Below are positions 32,430 through 43,195 of a stretch of DNA of 64,000 nt, piece by piece. The notes below the pieces were generated by a model. It made no database searches. It was not told the DNA's origin and was given only the letters and a program-made list of their open reading frames with translations. Each line of letters starts with the position of its first letter. The first letter of the stretch is position 1. Both the position numbers and the translations under genes were made by a program. This DNA is from Ascarosepion bandense (Eukaryota > Mollusca > Cephalopoda > Sepiida > Sepiidae): the NCBI GenBank assembly GCA_037127315.1, contig JBBBDQ010000350.1:4243501-4307500 (forward strand), written 5' to 3'.

Positions 32430-34172
32430 TTACACTTCACCAACATGCTTTCACTATTGGAAAGTGTTACTGAAAAAGTTGTTGAAACTTGACCCTCACA
32501 AAGCAAGCGGAAAGGATGGAATCCCAATCATAGTCTTAAAGAAATGTGCCCCCTGAACTCTCCTCTGTCCTCTCTAAGCCCTACAATATCTGCCTATCTG
32601 CTTTCTGCTTTCCTGCCTGTTGGAAATCTTCCTCTGCAGTTCTAAAATTTAAGAATATTGGAAAACCCTCGGACCCCACTAATTACCGCCCTATTAGCCT
32701 CCTTCCGATCTTTGGCAAAGTGTTTGAAGCCATTATCAACACCGAGGTGGCCCAGCACCTCACAGCTCACAGGCTTCTCTCGGACAAACAATATGGTTTT
32801 TGCTTCACCAGGTCTACTGCTGATATGCTAACGACCATCACCGAGTATATATACCAGGCTCTCGACAAGAATGGTGAAGCTTGAACCGTTGCCTTGGATA
32901 TATCCAGAGTGTTTGACAGAGTCTGGCATGCTGGCCTCCTACACAAACTGTGAAGCTATGGTATAACTGGACATTTGTTTGACCTAACCCAGTGATTCCT
33001 CTCTAATCGCACATTGAAGGTAGCATTAAATGGACATGCCTCCCAAAACTACCATACGAATGCGGGTGTTCCTCAAGGCTCTGTTCTAGGTCCTACGCTC
33101 TTTTTGATCTACATTAATGATCTCCCCAATGCTATAAGATCCCAAGTAGGTATGTACGCCAATGACACCACAGTTTACTCTCGCCTCGATCGAAAATCTG
33201 GTGTGGGTGACAAAGCGAACCGAGCTTGAGAAGGACCTCTAATCTGTGGTGGACTGGGGTAAGAAATGGCTCATAAATTTTAATTTTAATGCTTCCGAAA
33301 TGAAGCTGCTATCAATTAACCATCATAGACAATCGCTCCTACCTCCCATTAGCATGGAACAGGCTTGCCTCCCTGAGAGTAAATCACTATGCCTCATTGG
33401 CCTCATGCTCTCAGCGGACCTCAAGTGGAATGACTATATTGAATCCATTGCTAAATCCGCTGCTATGAAAGTTGGTTCTCTGTGCAGGGCCCGGAAGTTG
33501 TTCCCGTTTGAGTCCATCCTGCATATATATAAATCTACCATTCGTCTGTGTATTGAATACTGCTGCCACATCTGGGGTTGGGTGCCCCTGCTATTCTCCT
33601 CAGGGTTCTTGACAAAATACAGCAGAGATCTGTAATGTGATCGATACCGACTTGGCAGACCGACTACAGTCACTCTCCCACCAGCGTGATGGGGCGTCCC
33701 TGTGCCTCTTCTATAAATATTTTTACGGCTTCTGCTCCAATGAATTTAGGTTACTGGTGCCTCCTAGGTATGAATTTGCATGAGATACTAGATTAGCAAC
33801 TAGGTCCCACCCTTTTACAGTGAAACAGATAAAATATAACTGCAATTTCTACTCTAACAGCTTCTTTTCTCACATTTCCCTCCTGTGGAATTCCCTTCCA
33901 TATACTTGCTTCCCCGGCAGCTACAGTCTCCAGGAATTTAAATGTAAGGTCAATAGACACCTCTTATCACACTAACTTGCATCCATTCTCTCAAACACTC
34001 TTCCCATCTAGCCAACCCCCATCCTTGGTATCCTCATCCGTCTATCACTCTCCTTCTGACATTTCCTATAACTAACCACTTTTCCTTATCACTTTCCCCT
34101 ATGTAACCCCCTGTGCAATAGTGGCAGTGGAATGCCTTGCTTAGAGTGAAATGATTTAAAAAAAAAAAAAAA
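32430..34172 (+). pseudogene. Jockey/CR1-like LINE, RT to 3' end
   Basis: The longest copy of this LINE in the window. 32440 onward reads LDPHKASGKDGIP, TNYRPISLLPIFGKVFEAI, ALDISRVFDRVWH, AGVPQGSVLGPTLFLIYINDLP and YANDT. The last should be YADDT; the first catalytic Asp is Asn (33161-33163). In-frame stops occur at 32882 and near 32952, 32991 and 33227, then the frame shifts. The C-terminal part reads LSADLKWN, IYKST-R-CIEYCCHIWG and HLLSH-type wording. The 3' end is GCCTTGCTTAGAGTGAAATG plus a poly-A tract (34157-34174). Inactive. Confidence 0.85.
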
Positions 34173-34257
34173 AAGGTAATACCAGATGCTAAAAGTAGTA
34201 ATAATAACTATTTTTGATTGAAAGAAATGTTGTGCATTTTCTGGGTTCCTCATATTT

Positions 34258-34525
34258 ATTTTTTATATTCATTTCACCCAAGCAAGGCAGGACTGTCACT
34301 GGTGAACAGGGGGTTACAGTGAGAGAAAAAACAAGGTACTGGGGATGTTGACAAAAGAATAAGTGAAGGATAGGAATCAAGAAGATAGAAGATGGCAATT
34401 GAGGTTACATTTGAACTTTTGGAGATTGTAGCTATCATGGAAACAATGAAATGGAAGGGAATTCTACAAACTGGAAGTGTGAGAAAAGAAGCTGTTAGAG
34501 TAGAAGTTGCACATACAAAAGCAGA
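34258..34525 (-). mobile_element. Jockey/CR1-like LINE 3' end
   Basis: Inverse of the LINE 3' signature: CATTTCACCCAAGCAAGGC at 34270-34288, preceded by T-rich sequence. It extends to the frame encoding the last residues before the stop. It lies just before GGACT exon 2. Confidence 0.6.
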
Positions 34526-34632
34526 ATAAATTTTGAATCTCTTAAATGTGATGATCTTGATCATTTTTATTTGGATCCCTTCAATGTTATTTTTTTAGTC
34601 ACTACTTTTTGCTGATATTTCTTTTCTTCCAG

Positions 34633-34905
34633 AATATAAATGGTGAAGTCTATTCCGTTGATGATAAAATGCTAAACATACTGGATGATTTTGAGGGCCA
34701 CCCAACATTCTACAAACGTCAAGAGATTTCAGTTTCCCTCGGCGACAAGTGTGAATCGTGCTGGTGTTATATTCTACAAAAATGCCGACCTGAACTCCTT
34801 AAATTACCGTTTCTAGAGAACTATGACAACAACTCTCAAGAACTGAAATATGTGATAAGGTACAAACGTGAAAACAGTTTTCGCAGTGATGTTCAATTAG
34901 AATAA
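34633..34905 (+). CDS. GGACT: Gamma-glutamylaminecyclotransferase, coding exon 2
   Basis: Encodes residues 67-156 after the TTCCAG acceptor at 34632; the phase-0 join continues the frame of exon 1. GEVYSVD (70-76) is the conserved strand. The putative catalytic acid is E87 in LDDFE (83-87), as in vertebrate GGACT. YKR follows at 93-95 and the C-terminus contains KYVIRYKREN. The stop is TAA 34903-34905. All landmarks of an active enzyme seem present and there is no stop or frameshift, although the flanks are full of repeats. A fused or alternative product was not seen. Confidence 0.92.
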   Translation, partial: NINGEVYSVDDKMLNILDDFEGHPTFYKRQEISVSLGDKCESCWCYILQKCRPELLKLPFLENYDNNSQELKYVIRYKRENSFRSDVQLE

Positions 34906-35423
34906 GAGTCACTCAAGATGCAAGTAATAATTAATTTTTTTTTCTATTTTTGGTTTCAGTTTTAATTTGCAGTTCAAATTTTATGATTGAAGTGTATGGA
35001 TTTCTTAGATGAAGCAGTGTTATTGTTTTTTTTGTTTTTTTTTATTGGGTTTTTGTTATGGTGAAACACACCTATTCCTCAGATAATGAACTCTCCCTCC
35101 TATATTAATAAGAGTTAACAGGAAGTTAACTCGAGAAGTTCATAAGAAGTTCTTGGAAGTTCTAGAGAGTTCTTTAGAGTTCTATTGGAGTTCAGTAGAA
35201 CTACTAGGCAGTTGATATTAGTCGGTAGTTAGCCGAATACTAAGGAGTCAGCTTACAGTGGAAGATTACCAAGTTCCTAACATTTTGGGTGCGTTAAGTC
35301 AATAGCAACCGACATAGCATGATTATAACTTTCAGTGCAAAATCTACTCCATGATAGTTTTCATTCCTCTTTGGTGTACTCTAGTTATTTTTCCAATCTA
35401 TCATTTTCAATAAAGTAACATGG
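34906..35423 (+). other. Probable 3' UTR of GGACT
   Basis: Follows the stop codon. It includes a T-rich stretch, repeat R4 copy 2, and a polyadenylation signal AATAAA at 35409-35414, the first canonical one after the stop. A SINE begins just beyond it. Confidence 0.45.
35060..35355 (+). repeat. Unclassified dispersed repeat R4, copy 2
   Basis: Aligns over its length with 29905-30185 (for example GTTCAGTAGAACTACTAGGC in both), with small indels. One copy is in the GGACT intron, this one just after the stop codon. Confidence 0.7.
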
Positions 35424-35732
35424 CATGGGTACTTTGGTGCAAGTGATATTGGCTTGGAATGAGAAATTGGAGTGCCGAGTTCAAATTCCAGTTGAATTTG
35501 TTGCATTCACTTATATGCAAATACTTTTGGGAAAGGTATTAATCCATCTTTTCTCACTCCAACAATAGGTTGACTAGCAGGACAGATTGGGTTTTATAGC
35601 CTTGGTTGGCAACCAGTCTACTACAGAAAGAAATGGCAAACTACTGCGGGAAAATCTTCTACCTAGTCAGTCACTGATCGAAAGAGACAAGATCACCCAA
35701 GCGTGTATCATGTATGGCACTTAACTAACTGA
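35424..35732 (+). mobile_element. tRNA-derived SINE-A
   Basis: Box B is GAGTTCAAATTCC. The tail palindrome is decayed, CTGATCGAAAGAGACAAG, of the GAAA loop type, then GTATCATGTATGGCAC. Confidence 0.7.
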
Positions 35733-36447
35733 ACATGAATTCGAAATTAATTCTGGGTATGACAATATACTACATCTAGCAGCAAAGCCTCTGACTGGGA
35801 GATTGGAAATTTCAAGGAGTGTGTAACCACTGCTGAATTGCTGCTGTTCTCAGGTTCACTCAGGTGGTAGCACCTGTTAGGGTACCAGATATGGGCAAAA
35901 GTGAACTTTTGAACAAAAAAAAAAAGCATTATGAAAGTATAAAAATACAAGTATTACATTTTTATATAAAAAATTACCGACAATACATATTTATAGTAAA
36001 ATGGCCAACTATACCCATATACTAAGAAAATGTAATGACTGTATGTAAATCTGCTTAACATATTACCAAACAACCAACATAAAAGAATTTTCATGACATT
36101 AAGCGATACAATATTCCACAATGTCTTAAACTGTATGCCAAAATATGATTTCAACAAAACTAATATAAAACACACATCCCCGCCTCTAGTAATTATGTTC
36201 ATGCAAAAGCTGAATATCATCTACCATGTATTCTGTTGTGAAAGCAGAATAACATGATATTTTTATTGTTTCCAAAATCTAAATAAAATTAAATTTTCAG
36301 CATTAAATGACACATGAGAAGTTAAGACATTAAAGGAATCATTAAATCCTGCACTGGAAATAGATTTAAATTTGCTTCTGTACTTGTGAGCATGTTTGAT
36401 GTGGCTAAAATTGCAACAAATAAAATGAAATGTGACCTGATAAACTA
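35733..36447. other. Intergenic, no gene seen
   Basis: AT-rich; short frames only. Confidence 0.3.
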
Positions 36448-36755
36448 TCAGTCAGTTAAGTGCCATACGTGATACATGTTTGGGCGATCATGTCTCCAAA
36501 GAGACATGACTGATTAGGCAGAAAATTATCCTGCAGTAGGTTGCCATTGCTTTCTGTGGTAGACTGGTTGCCAGCCAAGGCTATAGAATCCAATCTGTCC
36601 TATTATTTAGCCCATAACTGGAGGGAGGGGATGGATTAATACCTTTCCCAAGGGTATTTGCGTGTAAGTGAATGTAAGGAATTCAACTGGAATCTCAGCC
36701 CTCCAATTTCTTGTTCCAAGCCGATATCCATTGCACCACAATGCATGTCTGCAAC
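36448..36755 (-). mobile_element. tRNA-derived SINE-A
   Basis: On the - strand the head (ATTGTGGTGCAATGGATATC) is followed by the standard body, and the tail palindrome reads CATGTCTCTTTGGAGACATG (TTTC-type loop), then GTATCACGTATGGCAC. Confidence 0.75.
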
Positions 36756-36937
36756 TATAACAAAGAAAAATGAATTCAAGTAGCCTGTGTTCATTGTAGC
36801 GGGCAGTGGAAATAACTGAGATATATTTGGTAGTATCCCTTTGCCACTTAGACAAATTATTTTGCTATACTTGTAAGAAGAAATGGGGTGGGCATAAAGG
36901 AGGTTTTAACCAATCTTATCCTTTTCAAAAGATGTAT

Positions 36938-37310
36938 TTTTTTTTTTTTTTTTAATCATATCACCCTGAGCAAGGCGGTAGCGCCACTGATGTGCAGGGG
37001 GCTACATAGGAGTGAGAAGATTGGAAAAGAGGAAACCGGAAACCGCATCCTAAACAGGAAACAAGGGATGAGCCTCTTCACCTGTTCAAATGACGTGGGT
37101 GGAGTGTGAACTGGGCGATAGTTTAGTCTATCTACTCCAATTGAAAAGAAAAAAAAAAGTGAGAAGATTGGAAAAGAGAAAACTGGAAACCGCATCCTAA
37201 ACAGGAAACAAGAGATGAGCCTCTTCACCTGTTCAATAGATGTGGGTGGAGTGTGAACTGGGCGATAGTTTAGTCTCTCTACTCCAATTTGAGGCATTGA
37301 AAAAGAAAAC
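36938..37310 (-). mobile_element. LINE 3' UTR with two minisatellite units
   Basis: On the + strand a T-run is followed by the inverse LINE signature CACCCTGAGCAAGGCGG, then two inverted units of the same about 140-bp repeat as at 19711-20700 (GTGGGTGGAGTGTGAACTGG twice). Confidence 0.75.
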
Positions 37311-37404
37311 AAGACTCTTACTCAGTTTAGAGTTTCAGAAAGATACTGACATTTATTAAAAAATTCTAAATTTATTTTTATTAAAATTGTTTTTACAATA
37401 TCAA

Positions 37405-37682
37405 ATTGTCAGTCAGTTTAGTTTCATACACACTTGGGCAATCATGTCTCTTTCAAGACATGACTGACTGAGCAGAAGATACTCTTGCAGTAGTTTACCA
37501 TTACTTTCTGTGGTAGACTGGTTGCCAACCAAGTCTATAGAACCTAATCTGTCCTGCTATTTAACCCATAGCTTTCCCAAGAGCAACTGTGTGTAAGTGA
37601 ATATAATGAATTCGACTGGAATTCGAACTTAACTCTATGATTTTTTTGTTCTGAGTCGATATCCACTGTACCACAATGCACA
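37405..37682 (-). mobile_element. tRNA-derived SINE-A
   Basis: Inverted, with tail palindrome of the GAAA loop type (on its own strand CATGTCTTGAAAGAGACATG). The head ends at GTGCATTGTGGTACAGTGG. Confidence 0.7.
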
Positions 37683-37756
37683 AACAAATTTTATAATGGC
37701 CTTTTACAAAATCTCCTTTGTATGTCTGAGCAAATTAACTGTTCTTATAAGTACAA

Positions 37757-38298
37757 TTTTGGTTGGTTGTTTGGTTTTATGGCATATCAACCTTGGCGGG
37801 TCATTTATTGCCAACTAAATTTTATTTATTTATTTATTGCTGGTAATACCTTTATTGCTGGTAATACCTTTATTGCTGGTAATACCTTTTTTCTTTTCAA
37901 CAATTTATTGTTGTTTTTATAAGTTTTTGTGTCCAGTAATACATTTTTCTTTTCGAGTATCAAGATTCATTGGGATTTGTTTTTCAGGGCAGTTTCCCCA
38001 AGTCCTACCCTTGTTATTTTAACCCATAACTGGAGAGAAGGGGCGGATTAATACCTTTCCCAAGGGTACCAGTGCTGAAGTGAATGCAGAGTATTCAACT
38101 GGAATTTGAACTCGGCTCACCGATTTCTCTTTCCGAGTCGATATCCACTGCACCACAACGCACATCCATCACTAAATGCTTACAGCACCTGGTATTCCCA
38201 AGCAGTCACCCATCTAAGTACTGACCAGGCTCAATATTGCTTAATTTTGGTGATCGAGCGAGAACCGGTGTATTCAGCGTGATGTGGCCATAAGCCGT
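37757..38298 (-). mobile_element. Composite 5S rRNA/tRNA-headed SINE-B, copy 1, perfect 13-bp target duplication
   Basis: CTTATAAGTACAA occurs at 37744-37756 and 38299-38311, so everything between moved as one unit of 542 bp. On the - strand it starts with 5S rRNA-like sequence (38298-38179) and continues with a tRNA-type head shared with SINE-A (A box GGTGCAGTGGATATCG, B box GAGTTCAAATTCC). It then has its own body and ends in GGTTGATATGCC...AACC-rich sequence. A 17-bp unit ending GGTAATACC is tandemly repeated three times within it (37838-37888). Confidence 0.85.
38179..38298 (-). other. 5S rRNA-derived segment of SINE-B
   Basis: On the - strand it reads GGCCACATCACG, AATACACCGGTTCTCG, CGATCACC, AAGCAATATTGAGCCTGG, GATGGGTGACTGCTTGGG and GGTGCTGTAAGC, about 120 nt and collinear with animal 5S rRNA including the internal promoter (A box and C box). 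Changes such as AAATTAAGCAAT in the A box show it is not a functional 5S gene. Confidence 0.85.
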
Positions 38299-38311
38299 CT
38301 TATAAGTACAA

Positions 38312-39484
38312 AGAAAATACTAAGAGAAAACTGAGATTTTTGTTTTCATTCAGAAAATGGTGTGTGAAAATCAATATTTTTTCTTTCCTCTACAACGAAA
38401 AAGCTATTTTACTTTGCTATTGCACAAATTTGAAAATTCTTGAGTGAGAAATTCAAAAGGAGAGAAATGAAAACTTCTCCTACATAATACTGGTTTTTCT
38501 GATCCCTTTAGATGAAATATTCTGATTTTAAAAACAGACATTCACAAATATGAGATAACATCACATGTGTTTAGAAAATACATTAACAAATGAGAAATAT
38601 CTTCCAGTTTTTAGATAAACATTCATAGTTATATAATTTTTGTAACATTTTATGGGTTCTTCTTTCTTCTTCAACAGTCTTTCTGATCTCAGATAGCAAC
38701 CTTTTTCTGAGTGCAGTTGAATCTACTTATTCTCATTGGTTAAAAACTCAAAATAAATTATTCAGTCTTAAACTTTTAAGATTACTGAACAGTTAAAAAA
38801 ATATATAAAAAATGTGTTTACATTGTATTTATCAAGTAATTTTATTTCAATCATAAACTCTTTACTTAAATTTTCCAAAGATCAGGCTGTCAATACATCT
38901 ATATGACTCAACTCATCAGAAAAACACATATCTATTAAAAAATGGTTTTCTGTGATATTTTAAACTAAAAGGAAGTAGTATTTGTTTCAATTCAGATTAA
39001 TTAAAGTTTACATTTGCTAATTTTTCTTTGAATAACATTTCAGAAAAGTATATCTTATTTTTGAAAGATGATTTTTTACTAAAGAAAATTAATTTGTGTT
39101 AACAGATCTGTCAATATGGATGAATTTTAAGTAGGAAAAATGATTCCAGTAAATTTAAATTTGCTTTGATATGCAGCAAAGTATTTTGCTTATTAGAAAT
39201 ATTAAATTCAATTTATTAGTTTGAAATTAAAACAAAAATTAAAGCTTCAGGAAAGATTTTTCATTTTTTAAATGTATTTTAAGCAGGCATTGTCCCTTTC
39301 TTCTTTTTAAAATTTTTTCTTAGCTCCCTAGGCTAAACTCACAATTACTATGTCTTCCACATTCATGAACCAGCACAATTGTTTCCACTGAGACCAAATA
39401 CACACTGCTTAGCCTAGGGATTAAATTCACAATTACTATGTCCCCACATTTGCAAACAAATATTTTCCAAAATATTGTGCTAAT
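38312..39484. other. Intergenic AT-rich
   Basis: No gene. Two related segments, near 39335 and 39415, share TTCACAATTACTATGTC-type sequence and may be SINE debris. Confidence 0.3.
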
Positions 39485-39485
39485 A

Positions 39486-39765
39486 AAGATAATGATCTAG
39501 TATTTACATTATTCGGACTATTGTCCTTATCTTTGTTGCCATTTGTACGATGTCTCGGCTGTTGTACGCTCTGGCCTTCTTCAGGTGCTAGGAATTTTGA
39601 ACTGAATCCTTTATTACAATCACTAGGGTATATCATCCTCGTTCCTTGTGTAAAGCCTCGTTGGGAGTCATGAGTTATTTCCCTCTAATGCTGCAAGTTA
39701 CTTGTTCACCACTGCTATAGTCTGGTATTGAACTTACAACTCAAAGAGCCAATGTTAATTAGCAT
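39486..39765 (-). mobile_element. tRNA-derived SINE-C
   Basis: On its strand a B-box-like AAGTTCAATACCAGAC leads to GTGAACAAGTAACTTG, GGGAAATAACTCATGAC, then CCTGAAGAAGGCCAGAGC and CCGAGACATCGTACAAATGG. Shares all blocks with 56595-56878 and the second half with 39885-40085. Confidence 0.65.
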
Positions 39766-39884
39766 TAAAAATACTAGAAAACCATTAACATCAAAAATTG
39801 CAATATGAACTCTGGCAAAAAAGATTTACTGGACATTAGGTTTATAAGTCCCCAAAATTCAATTGTTCTTGTCCTTAAGGACAC

Positions 39885-40085
39885 ATGGCCCAGTGGATAT
39901 AGACGTTGGTTAGTTCCTGACTTAACAAGGAATGAGGATGATATACCTCAGTGATTGTAATAAAAGGTTCAGTTCGAAATTCTTAGCGCCTGAAGAAGGC
40001 TGGAGCATACAACAGCCGAAACTTCATACAAATGGCAACAAAGATGAGGACAATAGTCTGAATAATGTTAATACTGTAAAAATAA
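39885..40085 (+). mobile_element. tRNA-derived SINE-C, internally deleted
   Basis: A-box region ATGGCCCAGTGGATATAG is followed, after a deletion, by CAAGGAATGAGGATGATATA and CCTGAAGAAGGCTGGAGC and ends GACAATAGTCTGAATAATG. It stands in inverted orientation to the copy at 39486-39765. Confidence 0.65.
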
Positions 40086-40820
40086 TGATCCTCTCATTAA
40101 TTTGAATGTAAATAACTCTTCATCCGAGAACTAGATCTTCTAAAAAAGAACCAACTGAGAAATCTGAATAAAATTTTTTCGTCAAATTCTTCCTACAAGG
40201 AAAATAGCTTGTATACTTTGCCATGTTGCAATAATTAGGGAGATCATCTTGCATGCTATGGCAGCTATAGAGATTTTGATACTCACTGGGTGCTCTGCAT
40301 TTGTTGCTTTGTAATAGACTATTCTAAAATTTGATAAATGTTTAATAGAAATGTTTTGTTGTTGTAGTTATTATTATTATTATTTTTGTTTCAGTGAAAA
40401 TGTGGAAGATCCTTCAGAGATTTTTCCTTAACCTCGTAAAGGAAAAATTTATTTTTTATTGAAATGGATTAAAAAAATGGTGAGAAACCCGATTTCCTTT
40501 TAATCAGTTCGTATTTTTGACATCATATTATTATTTCATTTTTTTAGATTTACATATTTTTTTTAATAAAGTTATTGAAATAATAAAAATTTGCTTTTGT
40601 TTTTAAATTTTTATTTGTTGCCCATGGACGAAAGAGTTGTCTCCCTTTTTCTAGACTTTTATCACATGACAAACTTTTGATGGCAAATATTCACTTTCAG
40701 TTTTCATGAAAGAGAAAACCAAGTTGAAACGTTTTCTTATTTGTCAATTGATAGTTTCCCCATATCTTATTTTGTGCTTTTCTTATGAGAAAGTTTTTGT
40801 TAGGCATTTCTTCCAGGAAA
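40086..40820. other. Intergenic, no gene seen
   Basis: AT-rich; a TTA/ATT run near 40370-40384. Nothing else. Confidence 0.3.
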
Positions 40821-41173
40821 TCTAAATTTATTCATAAATGAAACTTTGTCTGTGTGTGTGTGTGTGTGTCTCCGTTACCTATAGACTCTGAAATGGCTAA
40901 ACTGATTTTCTTGAAAATTTACACAGTTGTAATATTGCAGAAAATCGATAATATATATATATATATATATAAAAGGCAAGATGTTTGTGTGTGTGTGTGT
41001 GTGTGTGTGTCTGTTTATTATCTGTCTGTATGTCCTTTATACAAATCCACATTTTTTATCCAATTCTCACCAAACTTCACACAAATATTCTTTAGGCTGA
41101 GTCTGAGCTCCAGGACTATGGATTAGTTTTAAAGCTTTTATTACACCCGAGCAACGCCGGGCTATACTGCTAG
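40821..41173 (+). mobile_element. Helitron, short complete copy (H4)
   Basis: 353 bp with both ends: TCTAAATTTATTC after A, and CCCGAGCAACGCCGGG hairpin followed by CTATACTGCTAG before T. Insertion between A and T and the CTRR end are Helitron hallmarks. The interior is shortened and holds (AT)n and (GT)n tracts. Confidence 0.85.
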
Positions 41174-41229
41174 TTATATATAGACAGACATACTTGTAGA
41201 CAGAAATCTTTGTCTTTTGTACAGAAAGG

Positions 41230-41715
41230 TTGGTTGGTTGTTTTGTTTTTATGGCATATCAACCTTGGCGGGGTCATTTAATGCCAACTAAATTTTTATT
41301 TATTTATTGCTGGTAATACCTTTTTCTTTTAACAATTTATTGTCGTTTTTATATAAGTTTTGTGTCTAATAATACTTTTTTCTTTTTGAGTATCAAGATT
41401 CTTTGGGATTTGTTTTTATTTTTTATTTTTTAAGGGCAGGGTCCCCAAGTCCTACTCTGTTATTTAACTCATAACTGGAGGGAAGGGACGGATTAATACC
41501 TTTCCCAAGGGTACCAGTGCTTTTAAGTGAATGCAGGGTATTCAACTGATTTCTCTTTCTGAGCCGATATCCACTGCACCACAACGCACAGCCATCACTA
41601 AATGCTTACAGCACCTGATATTTCCAAGCAGTCACCCATCTGACCAGGCTCAACGTTGCTTAACTTCAGTGATCGAGTGAGAACCGGTGCAATCAACGTG
41701 ATATGGCCGTAAGCC
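41230..41715 (-). mobile_element. Composite 5S rRNA/tRNA-headed SINE-B, copy 2
   Basis: TGTACAGAAAGG (41218-41229) and TGTACAAAAAGG (41716-41727) are target duplications with one mismatch. The order is the same as in copy 1: 5S-like head (41715-41604), tRNA head with an internal loss around the B box, body, GGTTGATATGCC and AACC tail. Its 5S part is closer to a real gene (GAAGTTAAGCAACG intact) but lacks the TACTTG segment. Confidence 0.85.
41604..41715 (-). other. 5S rRNA-derived segment of SINE-B copy 2
   Basis: On the - strand GGCTTACGGCCATATCACG, CACCGGTTCTCAC, GAAGTTAAGCAACG, GATGGGTGACTGCTTGG and GGTGCTGTAAGC are in 5S order; 112 nt because of a 7-nt loss before the C box. Confidence 0.85.
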
Positions 41716-41727
41716 TGTACAAAAAGG

Positions 41728-42039
41728 ACTTTGGTATTAAAGAATTTGAGTTTTTTGATAGGGTGTAAAAAAGACTAATCATCTGATGTGCTTTAGACAG
41801 CTCAGCCACAGAGTGTCACATCCCAGTAAGAATCAAGTGCATATGGGAGCAGATGGTGTTTTCTTTTTTTTTTTTTAACAAAAATGACACACAAGTTCGA
41901 ACCATGCTTAACAGCAGATTTTTTTATTAATTCCTTTAAATGCACAGACTAGTAGACATAATTCACACAGTTTAAAATAAAAAAAAAGGGTGTCAGTTCA
42001 ATAACGTTTGAAGTAATACAATTACATATACCCTCAAGG
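41728..42039. other. Intergenic, no gene seen
   Basis: Contains a T-run (about 41863-41876); no feature recognised. Confidence 0.3.
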
Positions 42040-43195
42040 TGTCATTCCTGTTAATGCTAACCAGTAATATCACCCCATTGAGTCAATCTGCATCAGTAAA
42101 ACAATAATGTAGTCCTATGCCATGTGTTGGTCTTTAAGTTCCTTCAGGTCACTGTGGTTACCATCTAGCTGATGCCTAAGTTGTTCATGTGTGGCTCGTT
42201 TGTCACTGGTATCATGAGGGTGGGCACAGTTCCACTCGACAACTGGTGTTTGTTTATGACCATTCACCTCTCTTCCATGTTGTGCCTTTTGATTTCAGAG
42301 AGTGAGAAGGTCACTGATGAAGCAAGCTGAAGTAAAAATGGTTCAACAGTTTGGGAGTTAAACAAAAGAAAATCTTTTGGAATAAAGAATTAAAGTTAGT
42401 AAGTTAAATTTCTAAGTTCTGGTCTTCAGTGCCAGCACAAGGTCTTAGTCAGGAAGTCTTGGATATGGATTCTAGTAACTCTCATGTGGGGACTTTCTGT
42501 GTGTCTATCCTCTGTCAGTTGTCTAAAAATCTTCAGCTTATATGGAGTCCTGCATTTGGCAGGGGTGGGATTGATAAGGTTCTGGGTTCAGTTGTCTTTC
42601 ATCTCTAGCATCAACATTTTTCTAAAATCCCATATGCTCAAAATATATTCACTCAAGTAGTTATTCAAATTGGGGTTGTTCAGTACCCTTTTGAGAATGT
42701 TCATAGAAATCAAGTTGCCCCTTAACTCCAACTTCTTTCATGCCTCATCTTGTACCATTACTTCATATAGGTGGGGCTAATCTCGCTCTTCCTTTCCCAC
42801 TTTCTCAGCATCTAAGCTTAGATGATATAGTCAAAAACAAAAGGGATTTTCAGTAATGAATCTTTTTTTATTAGCTTGTTCCATACTGGTTGTTTTTTGA
42901 TTTACTCAATCATTCAAGAATTGTTAATGGTGGGAAAGAAAATCCTTCCCAATCTCAAAAGTTTATCTTTTCTTCATTTTTACAATCAACAAGGACCACA
43001 CAGATTTTTTTGTTCTTTGTCATTCAAAAATAGTAATTAATTTTTCTTTATCACTTGTATCCAAAGGAACCTGAATTAATGTTGGATATAAAACTTGTTC
43101 TGGGTGGCTGATTCAAAGTAATTTTTTTTTTTGCTGGTTCTTTGTCCAGAAGAATCATAAATATTTTGGTGACCACCTACTTTTCTTTATTTATG
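42040..43195 (+). repeat. Direct duplication, copy A
   Basis: Collinear and similar to 46118-48003. Examples: GGGCACAGTTCCACT/GGGCACGGTTCCACT, CAACAAGGACCACACAGA in both, TTCTTTATCACTTGTATCCA in both. Divergence is moderate with many indels, so it is old. No gene was recognised in either copy. Confidence 0.8.

Larger units (their letters stand above)
21908..34632 (+). other. 12.7-kb intron of GGACT
   Basis: Donor GTAAGA at 21908; acceptor TTTTCTTCCAG ending at 34632. Its content is mostly transposon debris, listed separately. Unlabelled parts (22100-23130, 25841-27525, 30190-32430) are AT-rich and show no other gene. Confidence 0.85.

Noticed and set aside
38179..38298. Genuine 5S rRNA gene
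   Set aside because: Promoter and core positions have changed and the segment is part of a transposed 542-bp unit with target duplications; no 5S terminator T-run follows.
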